Assembly: GCA_947579605.1 (NCBI GenBank)
Contig: OX388314.1
Coordinates: 22,330,000 to 22,393,999, forward strand
Length of the DNA: 64,000 nucleotides
DNA from: Athripsodes cinereus
Taxonomy: Eukaryota; Arthropoda; Insecta; Trichoptera; Leptoceridae
Direction of reading: 5' to 3'
Positions 47,626-58,382 of the stretch are shown here, piece after piece (position 1 is the first letter of the stretch; the number at the start of each line of letters is the position of its first letter). The notes below the pieces were generated by a model that was given only the letters and a program-made list of their open reading frames with translations, was not told the origin of the DNA and searched no databases. The position numbers and the translations under genes are program-made.

Positions 47626-48270
47626 ATTATAGACTGATTGACTTGATATTTCTTTTTTTTTAATAACCAACAGTAAATAATGAGTTAATAAGTATAATAA
47701 ATATTATAAAACTTGCAGTTTATACAAAAACACAGTTAATTTTCACTGTGTTACTCTATTTATTCAGTTGATGAAGAAATACTAATAAACTTATTGCCGA
47801 GCGCTTCACTTATGATTATTAATAAGTATAGTAGTACTTAAACACCAATTGATTTGATATGTACAGAATCACAGTGAAAATTAACAATGTTTTTAAAATT
47901 TAATTTAAATTAATTTTCACAATGTCGACGTACAAACATTAAATTTAATAGAACAATTATTTACTCATTGATTTTCTATCTAGGTTCATCGTCTTTACAA
48001 GTATATTATCACGAAGTATAAATGACAAACAACTATTTATTAACTACCCCTAATATATTAGTTCATAATATTCTACTTTTCGTATAGAGGGAGGAATAGT
48101 AAGTTGAGAGGAATGAGATAGTGAAGGAAATCATTTATTAATGATCCTTGGAAATATGATTATTATTATTAACATTAAATGAGTTTATTAGTAGGGAATT
48201 TCACCGTCTTACTACCTATGTCGAGAGTAAATGAGGCTATCAAAACTAAATAAGTATCGTTTATATGATA
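47626..48270. other. AT-rich interval without a recognised gene
   Basis: TTAATTTTCACTGTG at 47736 and its complement at 47871 form a spaced inverted repeat. Nothing else. Confidence 0.35.
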
Positions 48271-48274
48271 TTGT

Positions 48275-49165
48275 ATTGTCTATTCCCTCACGCCGTATCC
48301 CAAGTGGGGTAGGCAGAGAGAACGGAACGCCATGTCGCTCTATCCTTACATACTTCTTTCGCTTCCTCTACAGTCATACAATTTCTCATGCACGCACGTC
48401 GGTTTCTTTTACTCAGAACACGGCCGTCCTTGAGAATTTGATCTACATGTTTAAGCCATGTAGTTCTCGGACGCCCGCGCTTCCTCACACCCCTCCTTTC
48501 AGCCAAGTAGGTATATCCTCTTTGTCATTCTTTCCTCTTTCATTCGTTCCACATGACCAAACCACCTCAATTTATTTACACGCATTCTGTGTACAACACT
48601 CCTAATAAATACGAAGAAAATTATTATTTGTGAATGTGAGCAGTGTTTTAGTTTTACTTCCTATCATGAATTTAAATTTAAATCTCAATTTATTTACACG
48701 CATTTTATCCACAACACTCCTCTTGCATCCACTCATTCTTCTAATATCCTCATTCCTCACTTTCCATCCTCCTCAGCGATCTCATCTCCACAGCATTTAT
48801 TCCACTTTCGTCCTTCTTCAACCATGTCCACGTTTCGCTTGCATACAGAAGTGTCGGTACCAGGATGGTATTGTGCACTAGCAATTTTGCCATATTCGAC
48901 ACATTGTTATTGCTGACAATGGGTCGAAGTGCACCGTTAATCCTAGCACCGGCTACTTTTCTTCTTTCGATATCCTTGTCACATCTTCCATCCCTCGCAA
49001 ACAAACTTCCTAAATAAACATACTCGTCCACTTGCTCCAAACATTCATTTTCAACCTTTATTTCGCACATTGTTCTATCAATCTCTCTTTCAAAAACCAG
49101 CACTTTCGTCTTTGTCACATTCATTTTCATCCCATTCATACTTTTATTGTCTATCTCTGAGTAAT
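48275..49165 (-). pseudogene. LINE R, longest copy: reverse-transcriptase C-terminal half
   Basis: The minus frame 49139-48750 reads MKMNVTKTKVLVFE, DEYVYLGSLFARDGR, RINGALRPIVS and VLVPTLLYASETWTW, the region just after the catalytic motif of LINE reverse transcriptases. The frame 48506-48288 holds RGRPRTTWLKHVDQ, RRACMRNCMTVEEAKEVCKD and RSVLSAYPTWDTA, ending in TGA about 8 bp before the 3' end. Between them (48570-48710) a 37-bp LINE segment is duplicated around about 74 bp of non-LINE sequence. The upstream catalytic part is absent (5' truncation at about 49165). Confidence 0.8.
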
Positions 49166-49435
49166 TATCTTTGTTAGCTGTTGATATGATATTTAAAGAA
49201 AAAAAAATGTCATTGATTTTGTGTAGGAGTATTTATTGTAGGCGTAGTGTCTATTACTTTCAAGGTGAAGATCCGAAGTTTGAACCCTTCAGGCATACTA
49301 ATTCGTCTTTAAGACATTTGTACAATGATCTGATACTAAGAGTGGTGGATCAGCACTGAAAGAGAGATGCGTTCAACAGAGGAGTGTCGTAGTTCAAGAG
49401 GGAGAGTTCTGTCCAACACGGGGCACAATAATAAT
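49166..49435. other. Short interval, possible tRNA-like trace
   Basis: AGATCCGAAGTTTGAACCCT resembles a degenerate B-box region and recurs inverted at 58300-58340. No gene is supported. Confidence 0.25.
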
Positions 49436-49640
49436 AATAATCTGGACAATTTATTGAGCGCCGTTTTGTGGTACAAACCACCGCAAGGGCGCATTTTCAG
49501 TTTTTTTTTATTTATTTATTGTTAGGTATTTATCAATTTTTAACATATTTTATAAATAAAATTTAACTATTGAAAAAATTTAATGCATTTCTAATTGTCA
49601 CAAATTTGAAATATGAAGCAATTGTGTGAGTTCCAAGATG
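49436..49640 (-). mobile_element. LINE 3' end, family L, copy 3
   Basis: (AAT)n tail at 49429-49441, GAGCGCCGTTTTGTGGTACA and ACCACCGCAAGGGCGCATTT as in 23060-23270. Confidence 0.65.
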
Positions 49641-50796
49641 AAAACTGAATGTAAAGTACATAATGGTATTTAATAATATTTATTTCTATTGTTTCCAACT
49701 ATCTACGTCCCATAAAATTATCAAAAAGAAAGGAATACTTAAAGATAAATATGTATTTCTATTGTTTTAAACTACCTATGTCCCTGATAACTATCGAAAT
49801 AAGCAGGAAACCCTGACTTCCAGATTAAAAATTAAATGCTTTAAAATTATACTTATAGTATTTAGAAAACACTTATAAATTTTAATACAACACTGAGTTT
49901 GACGTATACATATAATAATTTATAATATCATTTACGTACATAAACTAACATATAAAATCTTTGCAATTTATCTCTAAGGTATACTATGAATGCAGTATAG
50001 TTTTGTAAAAACTGTAAAATGTAGAATTGTATCTTACACGTAAAGATATCTATCTCTTTCTCTATACATAAGCTTCTCACCACCCTTTAAGTCAAACTCT
50101 CACAAAATGCACTGTAATTATTATTATTATTAGTTTCATTCTCGTCCCCTTATCCTCGCTGGCTACCCCTCTAGTTGCACCCCCGGGCCATAGGTGAGTG
50201 TTTATCAGACGCATATTAATGTGTCACCATTGCTATATTCAGATTCTACAATCGTGTCAAGGGTGACCACCATTTCGAATCATTTTATTAGTTTAATTTT
50301 TCGTCATAATTTCTTCAGTTTCAAATTCGTTTTTTACGAATTATTCAATAAACAATGTATAGTGATAATTTGTAACTATTTGTAGGCTATTTTCAATTTT
50401 AAATATGGCATAAGAAATTCTACAAAAAATAGTTTTAGTATAAGAGTTGTTTCAAAAATTTATACGTCGATAAAAGTTGCAACTTTTTACGAACCTTAAT
50501 TTTAATATTAATTAATTATGACTTTCAATAAATTAAATACCTACATACTTGTAAACAATGTGAAACACGTATGTGAGATAAGCCCGCCTTTTGGTTCTCT
50601 CTGTATAAAAGTTCTTGTATACTATATATTTGGATACCAATAAAGTTTTACTTATTTATATTTGATCATTTTAATTGCTGTTGTCTTTACTGGTAACCCT
50701 TGTATTTTAGAAAATATATAATTTTTAATGCAATGATAATATTTGACGAGATCTTCTCAATCTTTATAAATAACTAATGTCTTTATAAATAACTAA
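49641..50796. other. Interval without a recognised gene
   Basis: An imperfect tandem duplication of about 78 bp (TATTTCTATTGTTT) lies at 49673-49820. 50130-50200 is GC-richer with CTCGCTGGCTACCCCTCTAG, which may be a worn family A or LINE R 3' end. Confidence 0.35.
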
Positions 50797-50800
50797 TTAA

Positions 50801-51436
50801 CACTACAGTGCTCGCGTGGGTGACATGTGTCACCCACTATGTAAAATTGATAAATAATTTCTGAACGCACTGCGATACAGTGCTGTTCTTTTAGATATTC
50901 CTCAAATATGAGACATACTTCCCATCAGCAACACAACAGTCGTCACAGCGCATTTACAGCTGCGCAATATAGCAACAAAGTTCCTGCGGGTGACGCATGT
51001 GCCCCGCGAGAGCTCTCGAGAAACGAAATATCACGAGTTAAATACATACTTATTTTGTACGTAAGTTGTTATTTTCCCGATAGCGATGATATTATGATTG
51101 AATATTAAGGATATAATATAAAACATTATAATGAGACAAGTTTTTGATAATTTAGAATGTTCCTATAATTCAAAACGGTGCTGATCTCAACAAAGTCCAA
51201 AATATGTTTATTTTTATAGAAGTTTATTGTTTTGTTCATAATTATAAAATCTAAGACAATTTATGTTGACCTTTAACGGTATATGGTAAAGATAAAGCTG
51301 ATGTATAATATAATAACTTGTTTTTCTGAATACTGTTAAATTTAATACTCAAAATATTTCTTATGGTAATGGGTGACACATGTGGTCCGCGCGAGCACTC
51401 AATGAGTACCTACTTGAAGGCGCGAGTACTGTAGTG
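50801..51436. mobile_element. piggyBac-like miniature element
   Basis: TTAA at 50797-50800 and 51437-51440 flanks ends CACTACAGTGCTCGCG and CGCGAGTACTGTAGTG (15 of 16 inverted match). Inside, GGGTGAC(A/G)CATGTG motifs occur at about 50819, 50987 and 51371 in both orientations. The internal 66-codon frame (50908-51108) shows no transposase motif. Confidence 0.85.
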
Positions 51437-51554
51437 TTAAGTAAATTCAATTCTACTCACGATACAAGTATCTTTAGTGCTTGCTGTAAATGGGTTAGAG
51501 TTTATTTGAATTTATTTTAAACGCAGATTCATCTTTCAAAGTTTATAACATTTT

Positions 51555-51715
51555 TAATGTTTAACTGGATTTGGGCACAACTCGCAGATGACAAAGACAA
51601 TCAGACATCTCGATTGATGGATTTTATATCGTGACACTAAAAATAGTGGAACTGGTGAACGTTGGCCATGGACACTAAAAATGAAAACTTAACCACTCTA
51701 GAGCCAAATGTTGTA
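51555..51715 (+). repeat. TTTAACTGGATTTGT repeat family, copy 2
   Basis: ATGTTTAACTGGATTTGGGC, CGCAGATGACAAAGACAATC, TGGTGAACGTTGGCCATGGA shared with copies at 16690, 62735 and 63590. Confidence 0.45.
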
Positions 51716-52620
51716 ATTTTCATGAATTGCAATATATTATTATTATAACTGCATATTTACGGGATTTGTAAATTATACTTATGGTCACCCTTCGAATATG
51801 GCAGAACGAGCAAAGTTTGTACAGAGAATGTATTGCCCAAGTCCACTAGAAAATTATTCATGAAATCAACATTTTGTACTTTATTATTCAACTCGGCTTT
51901 ATGTTGTTGTTGTTTTGTTATAATAATAATAATTGTGTATTTATATATTGTTACACTACTACGAATACATTTTACTTGTATATTATTATTATTAATCCAT
52001 ACAATTACAGTTTGTTCTACATACATATAGATAGGTACTAATATAAATATTATTGAACACCTTTGTTTCGAACAATTATTATTTACCCTCTGAAATCGGA
52101 CATTGGTTGTTTCATGTTACATATGTAGCTATCATAATTTATCTTTTAAAATTCGAAAATTGATCATTGCCAATGACCGAAAAATTCATAGCAAATATTG
52201 AAATATTACCTTTATAGAAGGATATTTTACTAGATCTCAAAATAGATTGAAAACTGTTAATTTGATGAAATATGTTAATTTTGGTAAACTAATTAAAAAT
52301 TAAATAAATTTATTTTTAATACATTTTTTTGTCAAGCACATTGTTATTAAAAATAGACGGGAATCGTAAAAATTTCAACCTCAAAATAAAACATAAAGTG
52401 ATGGAAAATAGTTATTTAATTATTTTTTAGTCGTGGATTTCCTGAAAATAGAATAAGTATCGCACTTTTCCCTATAAAATTTTGATTCTTTGTTTTAAGG
52501 CATACGTTCATAAAACATTTCGTAAAAAATAGTAATAAAAATAGTAAAAATCTTTATTGCTGAAAAAAAAAATAATCAGTAGAAAATGAAAAAACATGAA
52601 GTAGGAATTCTATCTAATTC
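51716..52620. other. AT-rich interval without a recognised gene
   Basis: Frames of 60-90 codons on both strands follow base composition only. Confidence 0.35.
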
Positions 52621-52642
52621 TATCTATGAGCCCGTTGACAAA

Positions 52643-52762
52643 CCGTACTTAGCGATCGACTACTGGCGAACTTTTCGACCATCTACCTACATGTATAGTG
52701 TAATTATGCGTTATTGTTGCAGTTATTGTCGAAATTTCGTTTATAGTCGATCGCCAAGTGCG
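52643..52762. mobile_element. Small inverted-repeat element, copy 1
   Basis: Begins CGTACTTAGCGATCGACTAC and ends TAGTCGATCGCCAAGTGCG. Arms are about 36 bp (the left continues GAACTTTTCGAC, the right GTCGAAATTTCG). It lies inside a family A 3' half: ATTACATGCACGCAAGTCC to ACCATGATGGTATAG follow. Confidence 0.65.
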
Positions 52763-53519
52763 TGTTTGTCTAGGGGCTATCAACTTTTTATCGCACAAAA
52801 AGTAAAATCGTATTTTATTACATGCACGCAAGTCCATTGGTTTTCTAGCTTTTGAGACATACCATGATGGTATAGAATTATATATATAGATGTTTTAGGA
52901 CAATAATTTCGATAAACTTTTGTTTTTCAATAAATTCGACAATTAGATATTATTGTTTTCGCCTTTCGGTCTCAATGTAACATACTTTCAAAATCATTCA
53001 AAACTTAAATACTTTATTCATGCCAATAATCGCTTACAACAACTTGTTTATTCAATTGAAAAGTTGTTTTCCATAAAGATTACGGGCGTTTTCGTATAAT
53101 TATGTAATTATTTTCTACATGTATCGTATAAATATGCGTTATTGTTGCAGTTATTGTCGAAATTTCGTTTATAGTCGATCGCCAAGTGCGTGTTTATCTA
53201 GGGGCTATCAACTTTTTATCGCACAAAAAGTAAAATCGTATTTTATTACATGCACGCAAGTCCATTGGTTTTCTAGTTTTTGAGACATACCATGATGGTA
53301 TAGAATTATATATAGATGTTTTAGGACAATAATTTCGGTAAACTTTTGTTTTTCAGTAAATTCGACAGTTAGATATTATTGTTTTCGCCTTTCGGTCTCA
53401 ATGTAACATACTTTCAACATCATTCAAAACTTAAATACTTTATTCATGCCAATAATCGCATACAACAACTTGTTTATTCAATTGAAAAGTTGTTTTCCAT
53501 AAAGATTACGGGCGTTTTC
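52688..53519 (+). repeat. Tandem duplication of about 405 bp
   Basis: 52688-53093 and 53116-53519 are nearly identical (a handful of substitutions and a short indel), offset 426-428 bp. The unit covers the right half of the inverted-repeat element, a family A 3' end and unique DNA ending TTACGGGCGTTTTC. Confidence 0.9.
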
Positions 53520-53870
53520 TATGCAATACTTGCATGTCATGAAGTTTTGTTTCTTTTAACATGAAAACGGACCGTTTATAACAAAAAGAATATTTAAAAA
53601 TTAGTATGTCCATTTAGGAGCATGTTGAACATATTAATAATAATATATTCAGCTAAAAAAATGTTAAAATCGTGTAAAATAATAAATACATCGAAGATTG
53701 CACGGAATTAAAAAATGCATAATTCCAGTTTATACAATGCAGTTCTGTAGTTGGTGGTAACTTATTGTTAAAAAAGTAAAATTCGAAAAATGTTCAGGTA
53801 TTTTAAATTGAAAAAAATTGTAATAATACATTAATTGTTTTTATTGACAAAATATTCACTCTATCTATAT

Positions 53871-54065
53871 CATGACGGCGTTATATACAAATGAGGTAGC
53901 AAATAGACCAATAGCGTGTAATAAATATGCAGGGCGTCTTCTCTGAATAAAAAATAAAACATTCAGAATGAGTGACATACCTCAACGCTGAGTTGTAAAT
54001 GTTTCCATTTACAGGATAATCGAAAACTTAAAGATAAGAGACCTAATCTGTACCAAGACTCTATC
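53871..54065 (-). mobile_element. Family A copy, diverged
   Basis: ATCATGACGGCGTTATATAC, AAAACATTCAGAATGAGTGA and CATTTACAGGATAATCGAAA in family order. Confidence 0.55.
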
Positions 54066-54770
54066 GATATTTTCAAATGCTTTTTTAAACACTGTGGCTT
54101 CATATTTTATTTATACTTTTTTTCTTTTATACTCTGCACTAAAATTACAAGTTATTAAGCTGAAAATGATATTCACATTGAATAAATCAATATGCAAAGT
54201 ACGTGCTTATCGCAAATTTGTTCATCGTGTTACGTCACCATTCATTATAGAACAAAGACTGCGTGACAATATGAAAAAATCCTCAAAAATAGTTTTAATT
54301 CAAAAATCCAATGAGGCCCCAAACCAACTTGGACAAGGGGGAGAACATTTATGTATGCAATTTAAAAACTTTTTCGACAGGTCGCGATGACTAAGTGATA
54401 ACAAATCATTAAATATATCGGATGACTTTACTTAAACACATTGTTATATACATACACCCAATCGAGCAAGAAGACAAGGACTACGCAATCGGGACGCGCA
54501 GCAATCTCACTAGGCAAAGTACCGGCTACAAACAACACAAAGGTATGACGCGAAAACAAGATATAGAAATATATACTTACCCACATATGTTTAAAATGTG
54601 TACATTTACACAATACGTAAAATCAGAACAAAAATCAAAAAGGTAGTATAATTTTTTTTCCCTCCTACGAAAACTTTTCCAAAATATCCTTGAAATCTTG
54701 TACGAATATTATGTAAATATCAAATTATCTAAAAAATATTTTCCACATACATCCCTTGTGGGTTGAGGGG

Positions 54771-54811
<41 letters not shown>

Positions 54812-54984
54812 AGAAATCTCCCCACAACAGCGATGATGATTAGGTAGTGTGTTCTGTTATTATTTATGGTAAAACTTTGAATACGGGACTTTTCGGCAAA
54901 AAAAATCTTTATTTTTTTTTGTCATAAACCAATTATTTTATTTGTTATTGTTTGTTTTTCCCGTAGAATCACCGATACTAAAAT
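54066..54984. other. Interval with two unrecognised frames and a (GA)n tract
   Basis: 54094-54390 (+, 98 codons) and 54422-54646 (+, 74 codons) are open, with mixed hydrophilic sequence (for example EAPNQLGQGGEH), but carry no family signature. (GA)n microsatellite at 54776-54808. Confidence 0.3.
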
Positions 54985-55195
54985 AATGTCTTCCTCTTTT
55001 TTATAAAAGTTTTTAAGTGTCCTGTAAAAAGCGAATATTAAGGACATTTAACAGCTTCAACTTAGCGATGAGGTATGACGCCCGTTTTGCATGTCTAAAC
55101 TTTTATTAATAATTAATAAGATAATTTTCATATTTATAATGTGTAATTGTTCTGCTGGCTACCCCACTTATGAGAAATGTCTTGATGATATGAAT
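54985..55195 (+). mobile_element. Family A copy
   Basis: GTGTCCTGTAAAAAGCGAAT, TTAGCGATGAGGTATGACG and CTGCTGGCTACCCCACTTAT. Confidence 0.6.
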
Positions 55196-55861
55196 GTCGT
55201 CATGGGATAATGATTATAAACGGCTTTGAGATTGTCGCCGTTAAACAGTCTTTAGACCATCTCATTCTTCTTCAGTGGAGCTAATATATGATTCGATAGA
55301 CGATTCTGATCGATCGATCGATACAAGATCGATATCTTGTAACACGGTAAGATTGGTAGTTTTATGGTAGCTCTCATGAATCGCATTAACCAAAAACTGT
55401 AAGGGTCTTAGCAAAATAATGAGATATCTATCTACATATCCACGCCATCATAGAATCTTCCAAAATTGTGGTGGCTATCAAACTTAAAGCATTTTATAAA
55501 ATTTAAACTGAGAGATGGCTGGTTTGAATTATTTTACTACTACTGTGAGAGTTTAAGGATATAGGTGCCTAAAGCCCAAATTTATCTTAAAAAAATAATA
55601 ATAAAGTCACCTTTTTTCCCCACATACCTAATTAACATTGGAACTATATGCTGTAAATGATAATCATGCGAGTAAAAACACATTTCTTCTAATAGATAAT
55701 GTAAAATGACAATTTCCATACGACTGAAAATTTCAGTATGAAAATTCCCGAATTCACATTCCTATTCTAACACTAGTAGTGACATGTGTGTACCAGTACG
55801 TTGTTATTATTATTACAAGACTTAAAACCCGACATCAATCAGAGGATGATCAAAAATGACT
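55196..55861. other. Interval without a recognised gene
   Basis: A GATCGATCGATC motif cluster (55311-55335) forms a short palindrome. Nothing else. Confidence 0.3.
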
Positions 55862-56022
55862 TTTTTCCAAAAAGTGTTTCTGGGTTTTTGTTATAAACCC
55901 AAATATACTTTTCACAGTATGCTAAAAGCTTGTGTCGTGAATGGGAAGCTTGCCGGCACTTGGAATCGAACCACTCACCTCTTGTGCTGAGGCTCTACCC
56001 CCAAGCTACCGACGACCTAACA
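55862..56022 (-). mobile_element. Family C SINE, copy 3
   Basis: On plus: GGGTTTTTGTTATAAACCCA, GCTAAAAGCTTGTGTCGTGA, GGAATCGAACCACTCACCTC and CCCAAGCTACCGACGAC, which is the complement of family C. Confidence 0.8.
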
Positions 56023-56070
56023 ACGACGTTTATAGGTTAATGTTTTTTAATCGAATTAAATAAAAACAAG

Positions 56071-56200
56071 TGTTTTATTCTACTATTTGATTTTATTTGA
56101 CGAGAGAGACGTCTTTCGCTTGTTAGAACATCAAATCTCCTAACAAGACGAAAGACGTCTCTCAATCTCTCTTTAATTAAATCAAATAGTAGAATAAAAT
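56071..56200. repeat. 130-bp palindrome between two opposed SINEs
   Basis: Left arm GTTTTATTCTACTATTTGAT to GACGTCTTTCGCTTGTTAG (56072-56126). The right arm is the complement (56140-56200) with short indels. Loop about 13 bp. No coding content. Confidence 0.85.
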
Positions 56201-56203
56201 GAA

Positions 56204-56388
56204 TTCGTCGGTAGCCTGGAGGTAGAGCCTCGGCCTCGTGAACAGGGGGTTCGTGGATCGATCCCAGGTACCGGCAAACTCCCCTTTCACGACACAAGCT
56301 TTTAGCTTACTGTGAAAGGTGTATATGGTTGTATTTGGGTTTATAACAAAACCCAGGTATATCTTTTAAAAAAAAAAACATTTGTTTT
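56204..56388 (+). mobile_element. Family C SINE, copy 4
   Basis: CGTCGGTAGCCTGGAGGTAG, GTGGATCGATCCCAGGTACC, CACGACACAAGCTTTTAGCT, GGGTTTATAACAAAACCCAG, then poly(A). Confidence 0.85.
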
Positions 56389-56400
56389 ATTTATTTCGCT

Positions 56401-56600
56401 ATGGAATTATACTATACTATACTATACTATACCCTCACGCCGTATCCCAAGTGGGTTAGGCAGAGAGAACGGAACGCCACACAGATCTATCTTTACACAC
56501 TTCCTTCGCTTCCTCCACATTCATACAGTTTCTCATACACGCACGTCGATTCCTCTTACTCAACACGCGGCCGTCCTTGGAATTCTACTATCTAAACACC
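56401..56600 (-). mobile_element. LINE R 3' end, copy 3, with (TATAC)n tail
   Basis: The low-coordinate end is a pentanucleotide tract of about five units (TATACTATACTATAC), followed by CCTCACGCCGTATCCCAAGT and GGGTTAGGCAGAGAGAACGG. Truncated 5' near GGCCGTCCTTGG. Confidence 0.75.
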
Positions 56601-56691
56601 GACCCAGTGAATAAGTTAATGTTTTTTGTTTAATGTGTTTAAGTAGGTATATCATAATTTAGCTGATTTCATTTAAAAATACAAATACTTC

Positions 56692-56910
56692 AATACCATC
56701 ACGGCATTTCTCACAAGTTTATTATCCAGCGGACCTACATGTTACATAAAATAAACATTCAGATTGTTCAGCATACCTGACATGCCTCATCACTGAATTA
56801 TAAATTTAAATTGTCTTATATGTGAGGTTTTACAAACACCTACCTTTTGTAGGACACTCAAAAATTTAAGTGAAACACCTTTTCTTTACCGGGTAGGTAC
56901 TGCACGGCTA
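56692..56910 (-). mobile_element. Family A copy
   Basis: ATACCATCACGGCATTTCTC, ACACCTACCTTTTGTAGGAC and CTTTACCGGGTAGGTACTGC. Confidence 0.65.
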
Positions 56911-56953
56911 TAAAACATCACATTTAAATACCTGAGCCGAATGTACCTGAGCC

Positions 56954-57076
56954 CGTACTTAGCGATCGACTACTGACGAACTTTTCGACAATCTACCTAC
57001 ATGTACCTACCATGTAATTATGCGTTATTGTTGCAGTTATTGTCGAAAATTCGTTTGTAGTCGATCGCTAAGTGCG
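56954..57076. mobile_element. Small inverted-repeat element, copy 2
   Basis: CGTACTTAGCGATCGACTAC to AGTCGATCGCTAAGTGCG, the same arms and centre as 52643-52762. Confidence 0.65.
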
Positions 57077-58019
57077 TGTTTGTCTAGTGTCTCTGGTTTT
57101 TGCTTGTTTCTTATCGATAAATTTTATTTTTTGTAATTGAAGGCTATAATTTTCTTGTTCATGTTGATTGTAAAAAGGCGTAAGCCATAATATATTTCAT
57201 GAATAAATAATATATTGTGTTAAATTATTTTGTTGTGCTAATAAAATTAATAAACACGTACATGTGAACGACCTACAATATTTGTTTGCAGATTAGTCTC
57301 ATAGACGACACTGTACACGACACATCCCTCAGACTACTAGCCTAGCTGTGAGGAGAGGAGAGTTAAGAGCCCGCCTACTGCCTGCCTGCCCGGGCCTTTC
57401 CCAAGAGATTAGACTTTGTGTGTTACGTATATATAAATATACACACATAATATACATATGTAGTACCTAGTTTGCTATGAATGTCATTACATAAGATTTA
57501 TAGGGCATCAAAACAAATTTGTTTGAAATATTGTTATGAAAAGACACAACGACAAATCCGAGAAAGCCACACTCACACAATAAGATTATCATAATATCTA
57601 AAAGTACTATCTTATGTTAAGGTTTATTACATTTTAATAAATGAATTTGGTGACCGACGATATTTGTAATTTTTTCTCCTTGGGGACAGCAGTCGCAAAA
57701 AATTGTTATTTATTTATTTATCCAAACATACACGACAATAAGCCTTTTAAAAGTTAACAAAATATAAAATACATACATAGACATAACAATGTGTAAAATA
57801 ATTATTTTATGGTGTCGAAGATCAAACAAAATAATTATTTTATGGTGTCGAAGATCAAACAGCAACCAGAGAATATTATAATAACAATTGAAATAATAAA
57901 AAAAAATAGTAAAAAAACAATATCATTATAAAACAAATACATTATTAATACGATCAAATAAAATAGGAATTGTAAATTATGTATTATTATTTTTATTTCC
58001 ATTTTAGTTTTGTTGTCCC
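57077..58019. other. Interval with one GC-rich patch
   Basis: 57290-57425 is GC-rich (GCCCGCCTACTGCCTGCCTG, CCCGGGCC) with no recognised motif. A 34-bp tandem duplication (AATTATTTTATGGTGTCGAA) is at 57797-57864. A LINE-like (TTTA)n end is at 57708-57722. Confidence 0.35.
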
Positions 58020-58245
58020 CTTAATGCCAATGGAAAAATAAAAGATTCAGGATGAATGACAAACTTAATCGCTGCATTGTAGTCGTAAAATATCACGAAT
58101 AAGAGACATTTTACATATTCAATTAAGCTATCAGGTATGCTACCTATCCTAGATGTCTTATTTTCCATTGACACAGAAAGGACAAAATGTGTGTCAATTA
58201 TGTGCAGTTCGTTTACTTGCTACCTCAAGTAAATTTAAATAAATG
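58020..58245 (+). mobile_element. Family A copy with inverted 5' part
   Basis: 58025-58095 reads in minus orientation (AAAGATTCAGGATGAATGAC) and 58100-58245 in plus orientation (ACATTTTACATATTCAATTA, CTACCTATCCTAGATGTCTT, CATTGACACAGAAAGGAC). This makes a fold-back with the same middle region on both sides. Confidence 0.6.
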
Positions 58246-58289
58246 TAAATACCCTGCTCATTTGTAGTTTTTCTTAGCAAGAGATTATA

Positions 58290-58382
58290 AACTAAATACG
58301 TCATCGACAAGATTCAAACTTCGGATCTCCCCATCAAATGTCCCAAACGTTTCTATCAGACTACCGTCTACCGCATTTTTAT
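58290..58382 (-). mobile_element. tRNA-like SINE trace
   Basis: On minus: GACGGTAGTCTGATAGAAAC and GAAGTTTGAATCTTGTCG are spaced like A and B boxes of a worn tRNA-derived SINE. Confidence 0.35.

Noticed and set aside
48231..48881. Plus frames of 83-124 codons
   Set aside because: Antisense to LINE R, whose minus frames carry the recognised motifs.
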